From the NCBI GenBank assembly GCA_903813345.2, contig CAIIXF020000011.1, positions 17,593,754 to 17,653,753 of the forward strand: a stretch of 60,000 nucleotides of DNA, read 5' to 3'. Position 1 is the stretch's first letter. Every line of letters starts with the position of its first letter. Made by a program: the position numbers and the translations under genes. A model generated the notes under the pieces. The model ran no database searches and was not told where the DNA came from. It saw only the letters and a program-made list of their open reading frames with translations. Shown in pieces: positions 45,301 through 54,669 of the stretch. This DNA comes from Owenia fusiformis. Its lineage: Eukaryota > Annelida > Polychaeta > Sabellida > Oweniidae.

Positions 45301-46242
45301 TGTGGCATTGTTCGAGGGTTGGTGTTCGGTATATAGTTGGTGGTGGGCGGTTGGTGTTCGGCGTCAGTAACAAATGGCAGGTTATAATGTTTTGTCTATT
45401 AATTTGACTCCATGAGGAGACTGTTTGAGCTTTCATAGCTATGGGCCTGGGTTTTATTAAATATAGCTTGTAGATTTCGATTACCTTTCTATTTCCTTTT
45501 TGCCAATTAATAGTTAACAATTTCGAATCATCTTTATACTTTATATTAGTTTGGAATTAGATCAGTTTAAATTTAATTGTAGGATCATGCACGTGGGATT
45601 AAAAATCATCCGTCCTCCTGAGATGATTGCAAGATACAAGATGATTCGCCATACAAAACGAAGCCCATCTGACTGGAGAAAAAGGTACCTACAATAAACC
45701 TCATCTCATGAAAAGGTGGCAATGATATCGAGCTTCTCTTTTTAATCAGAGAGCGTTACATATAGTTGAGTGATATGCGAAAACTAGACAGTCTGAATTA
45801 CAATGACTGGCCTACCGATCGTATATCTTGCAAGTACTATATCTACAAGAATCAAGTAAATATTTACGTAGTACCTGTATCTCGTGTGGTGACGGGGAAG
45901 AAAAGGGTGCTGGACATTGTTTTGTGATTTAGTTCTTTAGATCATCTTTCCCTTTTGGCACTTTTGCGCACGTATATTTGTATTGCACTCGCCGTATATT
46001 CTGCACATGATCGAATTTCTTATACTCGCGATCGTTTGTCTTTTAAAGTATCATATCTAAAATTATTTCATTTTAGGACACGACTGCTCTACACTGGAAC
46101 CCGACGATACAGGAACGATGGACTTAATAATTTGGAGTATAAACTCTCCTTCGTAAAGGAGGAACGCTTGTTCACGCATATCATGGTCCAGATAGGAGAG
46201 CCCCCACCAGGGTTTGATGATAATAGTAGAGCTCATGGGTGA
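35320..46242 (+). CDS. Beta-1,4-galactosyltransferase family (GT7) enzyme, probable beta-1,4-GalNAc transferase
   Basis: Six exons join in phase: 35320-36331, 43077-43318, 44316-44503, 44987-45109, 45583-45684 and 46077-46242. They give 610 residues and a TGA stop. The product is a type II Golgi membrane protein: MFGRRD tail, membrane segment about residues 9-30, a very long polar stem to about residue 340, then the GT7 catalytic domain. Visible motifs are NPEVKFGGQWRPHHC, VAVIVPYRDRESHL, LHPILQRQLLDYRIYVVEQ, FVFHDVDLVP (DVD at 450-452), QPRHMSMA, YWGWGAEDDD and MIRHTK. Residue 487 is Leu, aligned to Tyr289 of bovine/human B4GALT1. Ile or Leu there is associated with UDP-GalNAc use. WGWGGEDDD has become WGWGAEDDD. 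The start is the first ATG; the frame also runs a few codons upstream without one. The stem is unusually long for a family of about 350-400 residues. Confidence 0.93.
37038..37227. mobile_element. 190-bp foldback MITE with GCGAATGCAACTAACGC arms
   Basis: GCGAATGCAACTAACGC and TCGGCTACCGGATTAA on the left mirror TTAATCCGGTAGCCGACA and GCGTTAGTTGCATTCGC on the right. Outer bases ACCTT / AAGGT extend the arms. A decayed relative (GTCAGCCGGCAGTTGGATTC then GTGAATGCTACC) lies near 52266-52300. Confidence 0.8.
37964..38250. mobile_element. G-rich foldback element with GTAGCCAG / CTGGCTACG ends
   Basis: It begins ACAGGGGCGACGTAGCCAGC and ends CCCCTGGCTACGCCTATG. Three G-run plus GTGCGATCG segments occur near 37993, 38040 and 38214. 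Its core AGGCATTTTAAAGCTCTTTTC matches 4078-4330. Long G-runs suggest assembly uncertainty. Confidence 0.65.
38290..38460. mobile_element. MITE family CAGGCCCGTAGCC, copy 3
   Basis: The ends are CAGGCCCGTGGACAGC and CTTGGCTTCGGGTCTG. The flanks are TAGA on both sides (38286-38289, 38461-38464). The core AAAGTGCTCAGAATGGTAAA and CTGCATGATTTTGAAAG matches copies at 7230 and 53917. It is shorter and more diverged than those. Confidence 0.75.
39427..39504. repeat. Inverted repeat AGCTTCTGTGACCCCCT type
   Basis: CTACAAGCTTCTGTGACCCC on the left imperfectly mirrors GGGGGGTCAGAAGGGCTCGT plus AGCT on the right, with a loop of about 30 bp. No family assigned. Confidence 0.4.
41847..42200 (+). repeat. 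Segment duplicated downstream at 55.8-57.4 kb
   Basis: AACGGGAGATTTGCAATTTC matches about 55818-55840. Then GGAATCATTATACTCATGTC, ACTATGCTGGCAATTTTGA, ACGAAACGAGCT and GTACAGGTTGACGTTTC match 57060-57325 in the same order. The orientation is the same. Confidence 0.7.
43077..43318 (+). CDS. B4GALT-like exon 2: start of catalytic domain
   Basis: A 242-base exon between AATTTCAG and GTATAG. It encodes the NPEV--GG-W-P--C entry motif, VAVIVPYRDRESHLTVLL and LHPILQRQLLDYRIYVVEQ, part of the nucleotide-sugar binding fold. Confidence 0.95.
44201..44287. mobile_element. 87-bp micro-element with 9-bp target duplication, copy 2
   Basis: It starts CATTCTAGTATGTCAGAGCC and ends CTATATCGCGATG. It is flanked by exact TAATACCTG repeats (44192-44200 and 44288-44296). 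It matches 18731-18812 along its length with a few changes. The right flank ends only 19 bases before exon 3 of the glycosyltransferase gene. Confidence 0.75.
44316..44503 (+). CDS. B4GALT-like exon 3: DVD metal-binding motif
   Basis: A 188-base exon between TTTTGTAG and GTAAGT. It encodes FNKAQIMNAAFLEAL, CFVFHDVDLVPEDDRNMYSC and QPRHMSMAIDEMGY. DVD binds the metal and the UDP-sugar in this family. Confidence 0.95.
44987..45109 (+). CDS. B4GALT-like exon 4: donor-specificity and acceptor motifs
   Basis: A 123-base exon between ATTCAG and GTTTGT. It encodes LAYDELVGGVLNMRTEHFLR and VNGYSNLYWGWGAEDDDMAY. The Leu in YDELVGG sits at the Tyr289 position. The Ala before EDDD replaces the usual Gly. 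Confidence 0.95.
45255..45390 (+). repeat. GTAACAAATGGCAGGT repeat family, copy in B4GALT-like intron 4
   Basis: Starts GTCACCACAAGAATTGGTGA and contains GGTTGGTGTTCGG and CAGTAACAAATGGCAGGT, matching the other units in order and orientation. Confidence 0.65.
45583..45684 (+). CDS. B4GALT-like exon 5
   Basis: A 102-base exon between AATTGTAG and GTACCT. It encodes IMHVGLKIIRPPEMIARYKM then IRHTKRSPSDWRK. The IRH histidine (residue 545) is the third metal ligand in B4GALT1. Confidence 0.94.
46077..46242 (+). CDS. B4GALT-like exon 6: C-terminus
   Basis: It follows CATTTTAG and ends at TGA (46240-46242). It encodes DGLNNLEYKL, the family's DGLNSL block, and a C-terminal FTHIMVQIGEPPPG. No AATAAA is obvious in the first few hundred bases downstream. 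Confidence 0.94.
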
Positions 46243-47533
46243 CAGGCCACAGAGGAGGGTGTTACAGTAACCATGCGTATCAAAGACTCACAATGCATCA
46301 CTGCTCATATATTTGGAATATGTTTATGGGGTCAGCGACGCAATGCGTTGAAGCGTAGTGTTTCTAATTCTTGAAAAACTGAAAGACGAACATGACGAAA
46401 ATTAAAATATCCCCCGAATGAACTCTATCCGGGGAATACAATTTGTCGGATTTAGTTTCAATGTGAGTTGTAGTTTCATGCCGTATGGGCATAGCACATC
46501 TGCTCGAGAAGGTATTACCAATATGGTCGTGCAATTCAGAGGTGGCCGCCATTTTGAATAGACATGTTTTGATAACCACTTTTATTAGTTAAAAGAGAAT
46601 AAGCTGATTCCCCGAAGCTAGTTATTATGCATATAGAACCAGTAATTGCTGAATTGGGACACTGTAGGTGGCACTAGTGACGATTTGATCGAGGTCATGT
46701 ACGTTGTTCCGTCCTACCTCTAATTGAAAACTGGTCATTTAAACAATGCAATGAATTCAATCGACAAGATGCGATTAGGTAGTAACCAGTTTCACCACCA
46801 GGTCAGATAACATGGTAGGGTATAAGAAAGTTTAAACTTGAATATTCCTCCGTTTTAGTGGTTTAATTTTCATATAACCCTGGTGTATCTGATAGTACAA
46901 ATTGAAATATATCCAGTAAAAGAAAATACAAATACAAAACTACAAATTATAAACTATCTGTCCAATACAAGATACAATTTTTCGCTTTTTCCCCGAACTA
47001 GAAGTCGCATTTTCAGAGAAAATTAAATTTTCAAAGTTGATAAACACTTTTAAAACCACATTTCTTGATATAACTTGTTTAAATCGATGTTTAATTCTTA
47101 AAATGCAATATTTCATATGAGCAAGAGCGTATAATGATTCTCAATGCGCTATTGTTCTCAGAAACGAAAAAATCATAAAATCGTTTTTATATTTTGACAT
47201 GTTTAATTTACAGTGAATTCGATATGATGATAATAATATTGTGTAATTACGAATAACTCCCCTGGTAACTGCTGTGGTCAAAATCCGTAAATTGAAGTCG
47301 ACTAGTACTTATTATATGATCGTGAATTTAAACTAAAGATGGCGGTTGTGCCAATATTCTACTCAGAAGATCTGTAAATTGTAGTGGTAGTGAAGTTATA
47401 AGACTAAAATTGTCGTGCGAAAGCATTGCAAAACTGCACACATATTTTGTCTTGAGCTTCCAAACGCATACGATAGAGAGGGGGTTTGGTAAATCAAAAT
47501 GGTGCTATTTATGTACAATAAAAAGCATATATA

Positions 47534-48137
47534 CAGGGTGGGCCAAAAAACGCCACTTTTTTTCAAGCCACTATAACTTTTTTATTTTCCAACCTACATA
47601 CCCCAAATTTTGCAGTTATAAAGTGCTAAGGGTTCTTAGTAATAATATAATATAATGTAACAAGTCCTTCAACTGGGATTATGTTTGATCTAAAAGAGGA
47701 GTTCAATTGGTCCACCACCCCATTTGATGATAGATTTTAGTTTTAGTCGCCTTGCTGATATAGCAGTATCAATGAAATGTTAGCTATATTTTTTCAACGT
47801 GTCTTAATTGCCAGCTTTAGTTGAGCAATTTTCTAGATTAGGTGCCTTCATACCATCTCCTGGAGACCTCCCCATACCCTATACTCACTTGGGTTTGAAT
47901 TAGGGCTATTAGCTAGCGGTCATCAGGGCGTATCAGTTTAGGAACATTATGCAAATTATGCTTATTTCTCATGGCACAGACTACATGGTTAAGTGAGACG
48001 CTGGTGACATATAATCCATGATCAATGGCTAGATAACAACCTCAAGTTTTATTTGGTATGTAAATTATGATTTTGTATCAAAAATTAAAAAAGTTATAGC
48101 ATTTTGAAAAAAAGTGGCGGTTTTTTGGCTCACCCTG
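47534..48137. mobile_element. 604-bp MITE with CAGGGTGGGCC ends at a TA site
   Basis: The ends are CAGGGTGGGCCAAAAAACGC and GCGGTTTTTTGGCTCACCCTG with further matching ACTTTTTTTC / GAAAAAAAGT, flanked by TA. A solo end of the same type lies near 6310-6330. It has no transposase frame. It is probably a mariner/Tc1-group non-autonomous element. Confidence 0.8.
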
Positions 48138-48734
48138 TATATAGGCTGATTATTTATTTCTATTATATTTATTTGTACAGTGTATCATGCCTATAGCCAC
48201 CGGGGGTTCGTCGGGTTCCTGCGAACTCCTGGTTAAAATTCCCAATAATTGATTATTAAATTGTTTTTCAACTGTTTACTGTATTCATATGTATGTTGCG
48301 TAAAGCGTAATGCCGCATCTGTGAATCTTATAATAGAATCAATATCTGATAATGAAGTGGAAGTGGATTTAAGAATTTAAATCTCAAATAAAATTAGATT
48401 TGTGTCAAAATGAAAGTGATTAAATGATCAGTATTTTATTACGATTTCTATTTTTAAAATTTAAATCTCAAATGAATATAATGGATGCATAAAACTTGAA
48501 TCAATAAAAGTATTGATTGGATTAATATACATCTGTTTTTATTAACATTTTTTAATTATTTCTAATAAAATTGTATCTTTGCAACGTCTTGTACATAGTA
48601 GAGAGATCCGAATGTAGTATAATATTTGTTCGGCCACATTCATGATTTCATTTATCCGTCATGCTAAGATCACTCGCCTCGTGTGTATACATTCCATTCA
48701 TCCCGTTTATTTTGCTAATGTAAAAAGTACAAAC

Positions 48735-49397
48735 ATTTTGGAGATATTTTATGTTCGAATCGAAATATAGACCTCAGATCAGGTGTTGTATCAACGAATA
48801 AATACCTTCGGGCTCAGCGCAAAAACTTTCGATCCCCTAACTCCCTTCGGTAGTTCGGGGTACAGAAAACGTTTGTACCGTAGCCCTTTGATATTTATCC
48901 GTCGATATAACACCTGGACTTCTGTCTTTATTTCTTAACAAAAGAGTTTTATAGTAGAATTTTATCATAAAATCTGTCAGAACATATTTTAAAAATAAAA
49001 TTACCAGTTCAAGTGTTATCGCACGCATGGATTCAACTTTTTCTCTGACTTAGATTTTGAAATATACATTCGAATATGATTTTATTCACGCCCATAAAAA
49101 TGTAAACAAATTTAATACTTCACCCGGTATCTATTCGTCGATACAACACCTGGTCAACCGGAAGCAGAAAATGAAGAGTGAAATGGACTGACGATTTTGG
49201 AGATATTTTATGTTCGAATCGAAATATAGACCTCAGATCAGGTGTTGTATCAACGAATAAATACCTTCGGGCTCAGCGCAAAAACTTTCGATCCCCTAAC
49301 TCCCTTCGGTAGTTCGGGGTACAGAAAACGTTTGTACCGTAGCCCTTTGATATTCATCCGTCGATATAATACCTGGTCTTCTGTCTATATTTCTTAA
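48735..49397 (+). repeat. Two 204-bp direct copies 459 bp apart, each with a foldback core
   Basis: 48735-48938 and 49194-49397 align without gaps and differ at about four positions, all in the last 50 bases. Each contains AGGTGTTGTATCAACGAATA and the inverted TATTTATCCGTCGATATAAC followed by ACCT. So each holds a foldback of about 137 bp plus about 45 bp of shared left flank. Confidence 0.85.
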
Positions 49398-49621
49398 ATG
49401 TATCCCTTTTGTAAATGGGAAAGCACTGTAGGTGAACATCTGAAAAAGAATAATCCAAATGAAGAATTGTTAAGGATATTCAACAATATGTCATTTAAAC
49501 CCTTTCATTTTCTCAAATATTATTAAAAAATCCTTTCTTCACTAAAAATGAACCAAATTCTATGAAAGAAAAAAACGCATGTATAGTAGTAATGAGGAGC
49601 CTCCTAGGGAAGGATATGATT

Positions 49622-49627
49622 TTTATT
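49622..49627 (-). promoter_or_regulatory. Candidate polyadenylation signal for the GT31 gene
   Basis: TTTATT on the plus strand reads AATAAA on the minus strand, about 115 bases past the stop codon of the minus-strand gene. Position and sequence are suitable, but there is no transcript evidence. Confidence 0.4.
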
Positions 49628-49741
49628 TGATCCGATATTCAATTTCTTCTTTCAACAAGGTCTCTTTCAATGAAACATCAATTAAGAATGCCACATAGCA
49701 ACAAGTCTACATCGTACTTCAAAATTCTCTCGGAAGAGCAT

Positions 49742-51190
49742 TTATAAATCCTCTTTTGGTTGCTTGATTTTGCCGAATTTCAATAAGTCATTATGAGCCT
49801 GAGGGATCTTAAGTCCATGGACCCCAGCACATTCGTACGAGTACCTCGCCTTGTGAATGGTACGGAATATGTCTTTGTGTTCTTGAGCGGAGGTGCCATG
49901 CACAAAGAAAAGCCCAATGAAGAAACATTTAAACGATGGTTTGAATAACAGACGGAAATGCGTGTTATCAAATGGCTTTACGCCGATTGTTCTAGCCAGG
50001 ATGCCAATGTATGCGTCAGCTTGAGCAATGGGCGTAACCTTCTTTAGCGAGTATCCCATTAAAACGACAACATCAAATGAGAACAAATAGAGCGGGCTTG
50101 CTACAAGATCTGGGTAAATGTCATCTGGGTAATCAACTTCCGAGACGTACATTGGATCACTTTTCTGTCTTATTGGCACATCTCGGCGTACAACTCTACC
50201 CATGAATAATTCATATGGTTCAGGGAAGTTCTTCTCCATCCATTCCTGAATAGCATCAAGGTTTATGAATACGTCATCCCGACTTTTCAGAACAAATCGT
50301 GGAACGCACTCGTCAATGACCGCCGCCAACCACTTGAACGACATCATGAATTTACGAGTTTCTTCGGACGGAGTGTCTTTAAAATCACCTTGTAGGATAT
50401 CATTATGTTTCACATTTTCTTCTTTGAGTTCGGCGTCGTGCGTGTCACTGGTTCCTACGATAAAGATAACCTGCCATTCTAACTGGTCCCTATTTTCTCC
50501 CTTATGATTCTCGGGTTTTCCCCAAGAATTTCGTATGGCATTTCTATACTCAGCATGTCCAGGCTGCGTGTCCACAAGTATGATCACACCAGGCTGATTT
50601 TCGTCTGTGCATTCATGTAGCAGTGGCTCTAGTAGTATGTCAACGGGGAACTCTTTAGGTTTTGGAGCGCCGTGACGATCGCTGATTTTTCCATCTCCTT
50701 CCCCTTGAGGTGGTTTTAATGGTGGAATTGCGTGCACACCATGCTTCTCTTTAAAGGCTGCATATTGTTTAACTTCATCTTCCGCGGCCTGAGCTTTCAT
50801 CATCTCTTCTTTGTCAGGTACATGAGCTACATAGTGCTCATCCACAACTGGCGCATTATGTTCATTTGCCACGGGCACATGGTGTTCACCACCCATTGGC
50901 GGAACAAACTTTCCCTTGGCATGTTCAGGACTTTTGAGTAAACTGTCAACAGTCGGTTGTTGTTTTTTTATCACCCACATGTAAACTGCGACAATAGTAA
51001 TCACCAAAATGATCCCACAAATCGGTTTGATGCTTTTACCACGTCGACAAAACAAGCCTATAATTCCATTTGATGTATTCATTGATATATTCGGCTCTGG
51101 GCTCATTGTAACTGTCTGTGAATGGGCTCGGAAATGCATGTTTTCTTTTGTAGATTTTTCTTCTTGTTTAGCATCAACAATTTCTGACAT
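49742..51190 (-). CDS. GT31-family (beta-1,3-galactosyltransferase-like) type II membrane protein with altered motifs
   Basis: A single open exon of 482 residues from ATG to stop. Layout: a long cytosolic tail (1-55), a membrane segment at about 57-75 (ICGIILVITIVAVYMWVI), a charged stem with repeated EHHVPV / EHNAPV / EHYVA units (102-122), then a GT31 fold from about 195. Matching blocks are GVIILVDTQPG, YRNAIRNSWG (215-224), VIFIVGTSD, NDILQGDFKDT, KWLAAVIDEC, VLKSRDDVFIN (300-310), PIRQKSDPMYVSEVDYPDDI and ADAYIG (391-396). In active members the metal motif is usually DDDVF and the later motif EDVYVG. Here they read RDDVF and ADAYIG, and the GTGYVLS block is SPLYLFS. The fold should be intact, but catalysis is doubtful or changed. 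It would lie in the Golgi lumen. It is convergent with the B4GALT-like gene. Confidence 0.88.
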   Translation of the reverse strand: MSEIVDAKQEEKSTKENMHFRAHSQTVTMSPEPNISMNTSNGIIGLFCRRGKSIKPICGIILVITIVAVYMWVIKKQQPTVDSLLKSPEHAKGKFVPPMGGEHHVPVANEHNAPVVDEHYVAHVPDKEEMMKAQAAEDEVKQYAAFKEKHGVHAIPPLKPPQGEGDGKISDRHGAPKPKEFPVDILLEPLLHECTDENQPGVIILVDTQPGHAEYRNAIRNSWGKPENHKGENRDQLEWQVIFIVGTSDTHDAELKEENVKHNDILQGDFKDTPSEETRKFMMSFKWLAAVIDECVPRFVLKSRDDVFINLDAIQEWMEKNFPEPYELFMGRVVRRDVPIRQKSDPMYVSEVDYPDDIYPDLVASPLYLFSFDVVVLMGYSLKKVTPIAQADAYIGILARTIGVKPFDNTHFRLLFKPSFKCFFIGLFFVHGTSAQEHKDIFRTIHKARYSYECAGVHGLKIPQAHNDLLKFGKIKQPKEDL

Positions 51191-52885
51191 AACTCATTTA
51201 ATTAGTGCTCACTTATTTGACAAGCACATCCTTAAATTGAATTGATTCTTACAATATCGACTCCAGACTGCCAACTCATCACCCCCTAGGAAAATGTATT
51301 GAGATTTGAATGTTTCGTGATTGATTCAAACTAATCTTATGTTATAATCAATTTAATTATTTAAAAAGATTCCCTCAGACAGGTGCACTTTATCGATTAA
51401 GCCGTGCATACAAAAACTTATAATATCTTCCAATAATCATTTTTCTGGACACAAATCAAATCATCTGATAGGATATGTATGCATTGAGCAAACTCATTCT
51501 ATATGGAGATATCTATTCTATATATTCTACTATGAAGTAGGTAGGATACCTCCCTATTCATCTTTCAATGATTTCGTAAAATTGATTTTTAAAAATTAAA
51601 AACCACTAAATCCAAAATGAAATTATGCTCCCGACTGACCAATACATTTAACTAAAATCCCGATGTCTAATGTCTATACATGTATTTGATTATGATTTAC
51701 AACGTGATTCGACCATGGAAATAAACCATAAACAGACAATGTGAATTTACAATTTTGCGAACACCAAGTAATTTTAAAGAGGACTCTGAAAACGTAACAA
51801 TCAACATTCTCGTCATTTATCAGCCTGGGCTGTTTTCTTCTCATTGAAGACACTGTAATAGTATACCTTTTCCAACACTGTGTAAGTTCGAAGAGATATT
51901 TTCATCTTCAGAAGTTGCATATAGCTAGCCCCCGGAGTGGGGTAGTATAATGGCGGCGTTGATATCGGACTAGCGGGTTTATAAGCTATAATGCATCAAA
52001 TAGATGGCATACATCATACAAGAGAAACGTTTATTCATAATGTTTGATATAAATCAATCAAGAGAGACAGCAATACTAAAATAACAAAGATGCTACGGAA
52101 TATAAAATGAAGTCAATTACGTTTATTACGTTGAATTGTATAACCTGCTTTACCATAAAAATAATGCACGCATTGTTACGCAGATACGTTTTTTCTTAGA
52201 TCGGTAATTAGTGGCAGGTTCGACCCATATTTAGATGAGTTGGTCATGAAAAATTAGGTATATCCGTCAGCCGGCAGTTGGATTCGTGAATGCTACCTAT
52301 GTGGCATATAAGGGAGCTATGGGTACCAATACAAAATGCAATGCATGGGTACATCGGAGCAAACCTTTAGAATGTATAATAAACAGCATAATTGATTTTT
52401 TGATTGAGTCTGGCAAATTTCATTAGTTTTTGCTTTGAATGAAATCAATGTTGACTTGGGGGACATATGGTAGCGATACTACAAATTGACTTGTGTATGG
52501 ATTGCAAACTGACAGTCATGCACGATAAGAGACAATACTTAAATCTTAAAAATATGCGATAATAAGTGAAATCAATGGTCAAGCGTTTTTATCTATTACC
52601 GAAAAACACATTTTGTATTTTACTCCTCTTTCAAAAGCCATGACCAAATTATAAACATTATCAAAAGTTATAGGAATTTGTAATATGTACGCAGATACAT
52701 GTATACATATTTTGATTCATTGAGTGCTAAGTCTCTGAATTGTTGAATATTTTCAAAAGTGTGAGCACCAATGACAAGCAACCGAGCCGAGCAAAATTCC
52801 GAAATTCCCATACCAATCTGTCAAATTACAAAGTTATCCCATACCAACCAAGATAACACGCAAAAGCCATACCAATATTTAGCAG
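51191..52885. other. Upstream of the GT31 gene, no gene seen
   Basis: AT-rich DNA. Apart from a decayed foldback fragment near 52266-52300, I see nothing I can name. The promoter of the minus-strand gene should lie here, but no distinctive motif stands out. Confidence 0.5.
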
Positions 52886-52996
52886 TTATGTCCCTATCAT
52901 TGAATATATGCCTGAGGTCTGTCGTCAATATAGCCCGAGCTTACGAGGGCTATATTACGACAGACCAAAGGCATATATTCTATGATACGGACATAA
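52886..52996. repeat. 111-bp palindrome with GAATATATGCCT arms
   Basis: TTATGTCCCTATCATTGAAT plus ATATGCCT and GGTCTGTCGT mirror ACGACAGACC and AGGCATATATTC plus TATGATACGGACATAA. AATATAGCCC...GGGCTATATT forms the tip. A second inverted pair, TGTATTACATACCT (about 53002-53015) and AGGTATGTAATACA (about 53227-53240), lies just downstream. Confidence 0.8.
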
Positions 52997-53558
52997 TTGT
53001 TGTATTACATACCTAAAGTACATTTACATAACATTTCATGAAGATAATATGTATTGTATTGTATTGATTGAGCGAAAAAAGACCAAAGTTTTACACGATT
53101 CCAGTCAAAATAACTTTGTCTGTATGTTATGACGTCATAAAATTGTCATGGTAATAAAGTTTGGCGGCTATACAGGAATATATAGCCGACCTTCCGCTCC
53201 ATTGACTTCCATACAAATGCTTCGCTAGGTATGTAATACACAAATATAAGACCAATGCCATACCAAATATGAAACCCCGAGAAAAGGGAAAGGGAAAAGG
53301 ATCTAAAAAACAACCTCAAATTAAACATGTGTGTAACAACTAGAATAATGCCACACCACAAGTGTGAGGTAATGTATTTTTTCACGACCATTCTCATACC
53401 AGAAAGTGGAAAAAACGACCATTGCCAAACCTCAAAAGTCATAATTTGGGGGTGTTCTCATCCCAGATTCTAAAATTTCGGTCCATTCACTCCATTGCCA
53501 TACCAAATGTCAAAAAGGTACCCCTCGTGAGCCGAGGATCGTCGTAAAGGTTTACATA

Positions 53559-54647
53559 CACTCCCCTCCATAAGTTTGGCAACCTTTTTTCCCCATTGAA
53601 CTACGTGTTAAAGCCTCTTTACGTTTGAATTTTTGTTTACTTCACCGGCGATGAAATAACTTATAATATTAATGGAAACGTAACTTGACTTTATTTCCAA
53701 TACCTCCAAATGTTCTCAATTTTTTTCCTCAATTACAATAGGTCGAAAATTGATGATAAATTTGATGAATTTTTGAAAATCGTCATTCCCATGTAATCCA
53801 ATGGGAAATGGAGGGTTCGGGGCAAATCAGAATATCGTTTCAGTAAAAGATTCAGCAAAAAATATTTTTATATAGAAAATTGAATTGTCTAACTTTTTTG
53901 AACACTAAGTGATAAGCAGGCCCGTAGCCAGGATTTGCCAAGGGGGGGGGGGGGTTCAGTTTTCAAAAATTTCCAGGGGGGTTCACATTTGACAATTTTG
54001 GCCCAAATATGGCTAAAATCACAAGAGAAGTGCTCAAAATGGTGAAAAACTGCATGATTTTGAAAGAATTTTTGGCCAGGGGGGGGGGGGGGGTTCGCCC
54101 GAACCCTGCGAACCCCCCTGGCTACGGGCCTGATAAGTTTATTTGATGAATATTAAAGTTACAGCGCTTCAAAGTCATTTTTGAAAATAATTTTTCGCCT
54201 CCTGTGTTATTTCAATGGGAGAGGTTTTTTGAAAAACAATTTTGACTTTAAAGCCCTATAACTTTGTTGAACCTGAAGAAACATATCAATTTTTTGTTAA
54301 ATAAAGTTAGCAAATTCAATTGTCTGCCTAACTCGTATTTTTGCAAGGACTCGGATGGATGGATATTCTGTCATATGACTTGCGGCAAACCTACCATTTC
54401 CCATTGGTTAACATGGAAATGTCGATTTTCAAAAATTCATCAAATTTATCATCAATTTTCGACCTATTGTAATTGAGGAAAAAAATTGAGAAAATTTGGA
54501 GGTATTGGAAGACAAGTCAAATTACGTTTCCATCAATAGTATAAGTATTTTCATCGCAGGCTAAGTAAATAAAAATTCAAAGGTAAAGAGGCTTTAACAC
54601 GTAGTTCAATGGGGGAAAAAAGGTTGCGAAACTTATGGAGGGGAGTG
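53559..54647. mobile_element. 1.09-kb foldback element at a TA site, carrying a nested MITE
   Basis: The ends are CACTCCCCTCCATAAGTTTG and CAAACTTATGGAGGGGAGTG-like, flanked by TA (53557-53558 and 54648-54649). The arms extend over 250 bp each and include AACTACGTGTTAAAGCCTCT, ATACCTCCAAAT and TTCGACCTATTGTAATTGAG in mirror order. The MITE at 53917-54132 interrupts the central part. The short frame 54264-54476 is part of the right arm and not a gene. Confidence 0.85.
53917..54132. mobile_element. MITE family CAGGCCCGTAGCC, copy 4 (nested)
   Basis: The ends are CAGGCCCGTAGCCAGG and CCTGGCTACGGGCCTG, a perfect 16-bp pair. The flanks are ATAAG on both sides (53912-53916, 54133-54137). It is the best preserved copy in the window and is inserted inside the foldback at 53559-54647. 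Confidence 0.9.
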
Positions 54648-54669
54648 TACAGTGAACCCCCCGGGTTCC

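Larger units (their letters stand above)
46243..49741. other. Intergenic region between convergent glycosyltransferase genes
   Basis: It contains a MITE (47534-48137), a 204-bp direct duplication (48735-49397) and a fragment of the ATGGCCGCCAT array repeat near 46416-46570. No gene is recognised. Confidence 0.7.
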
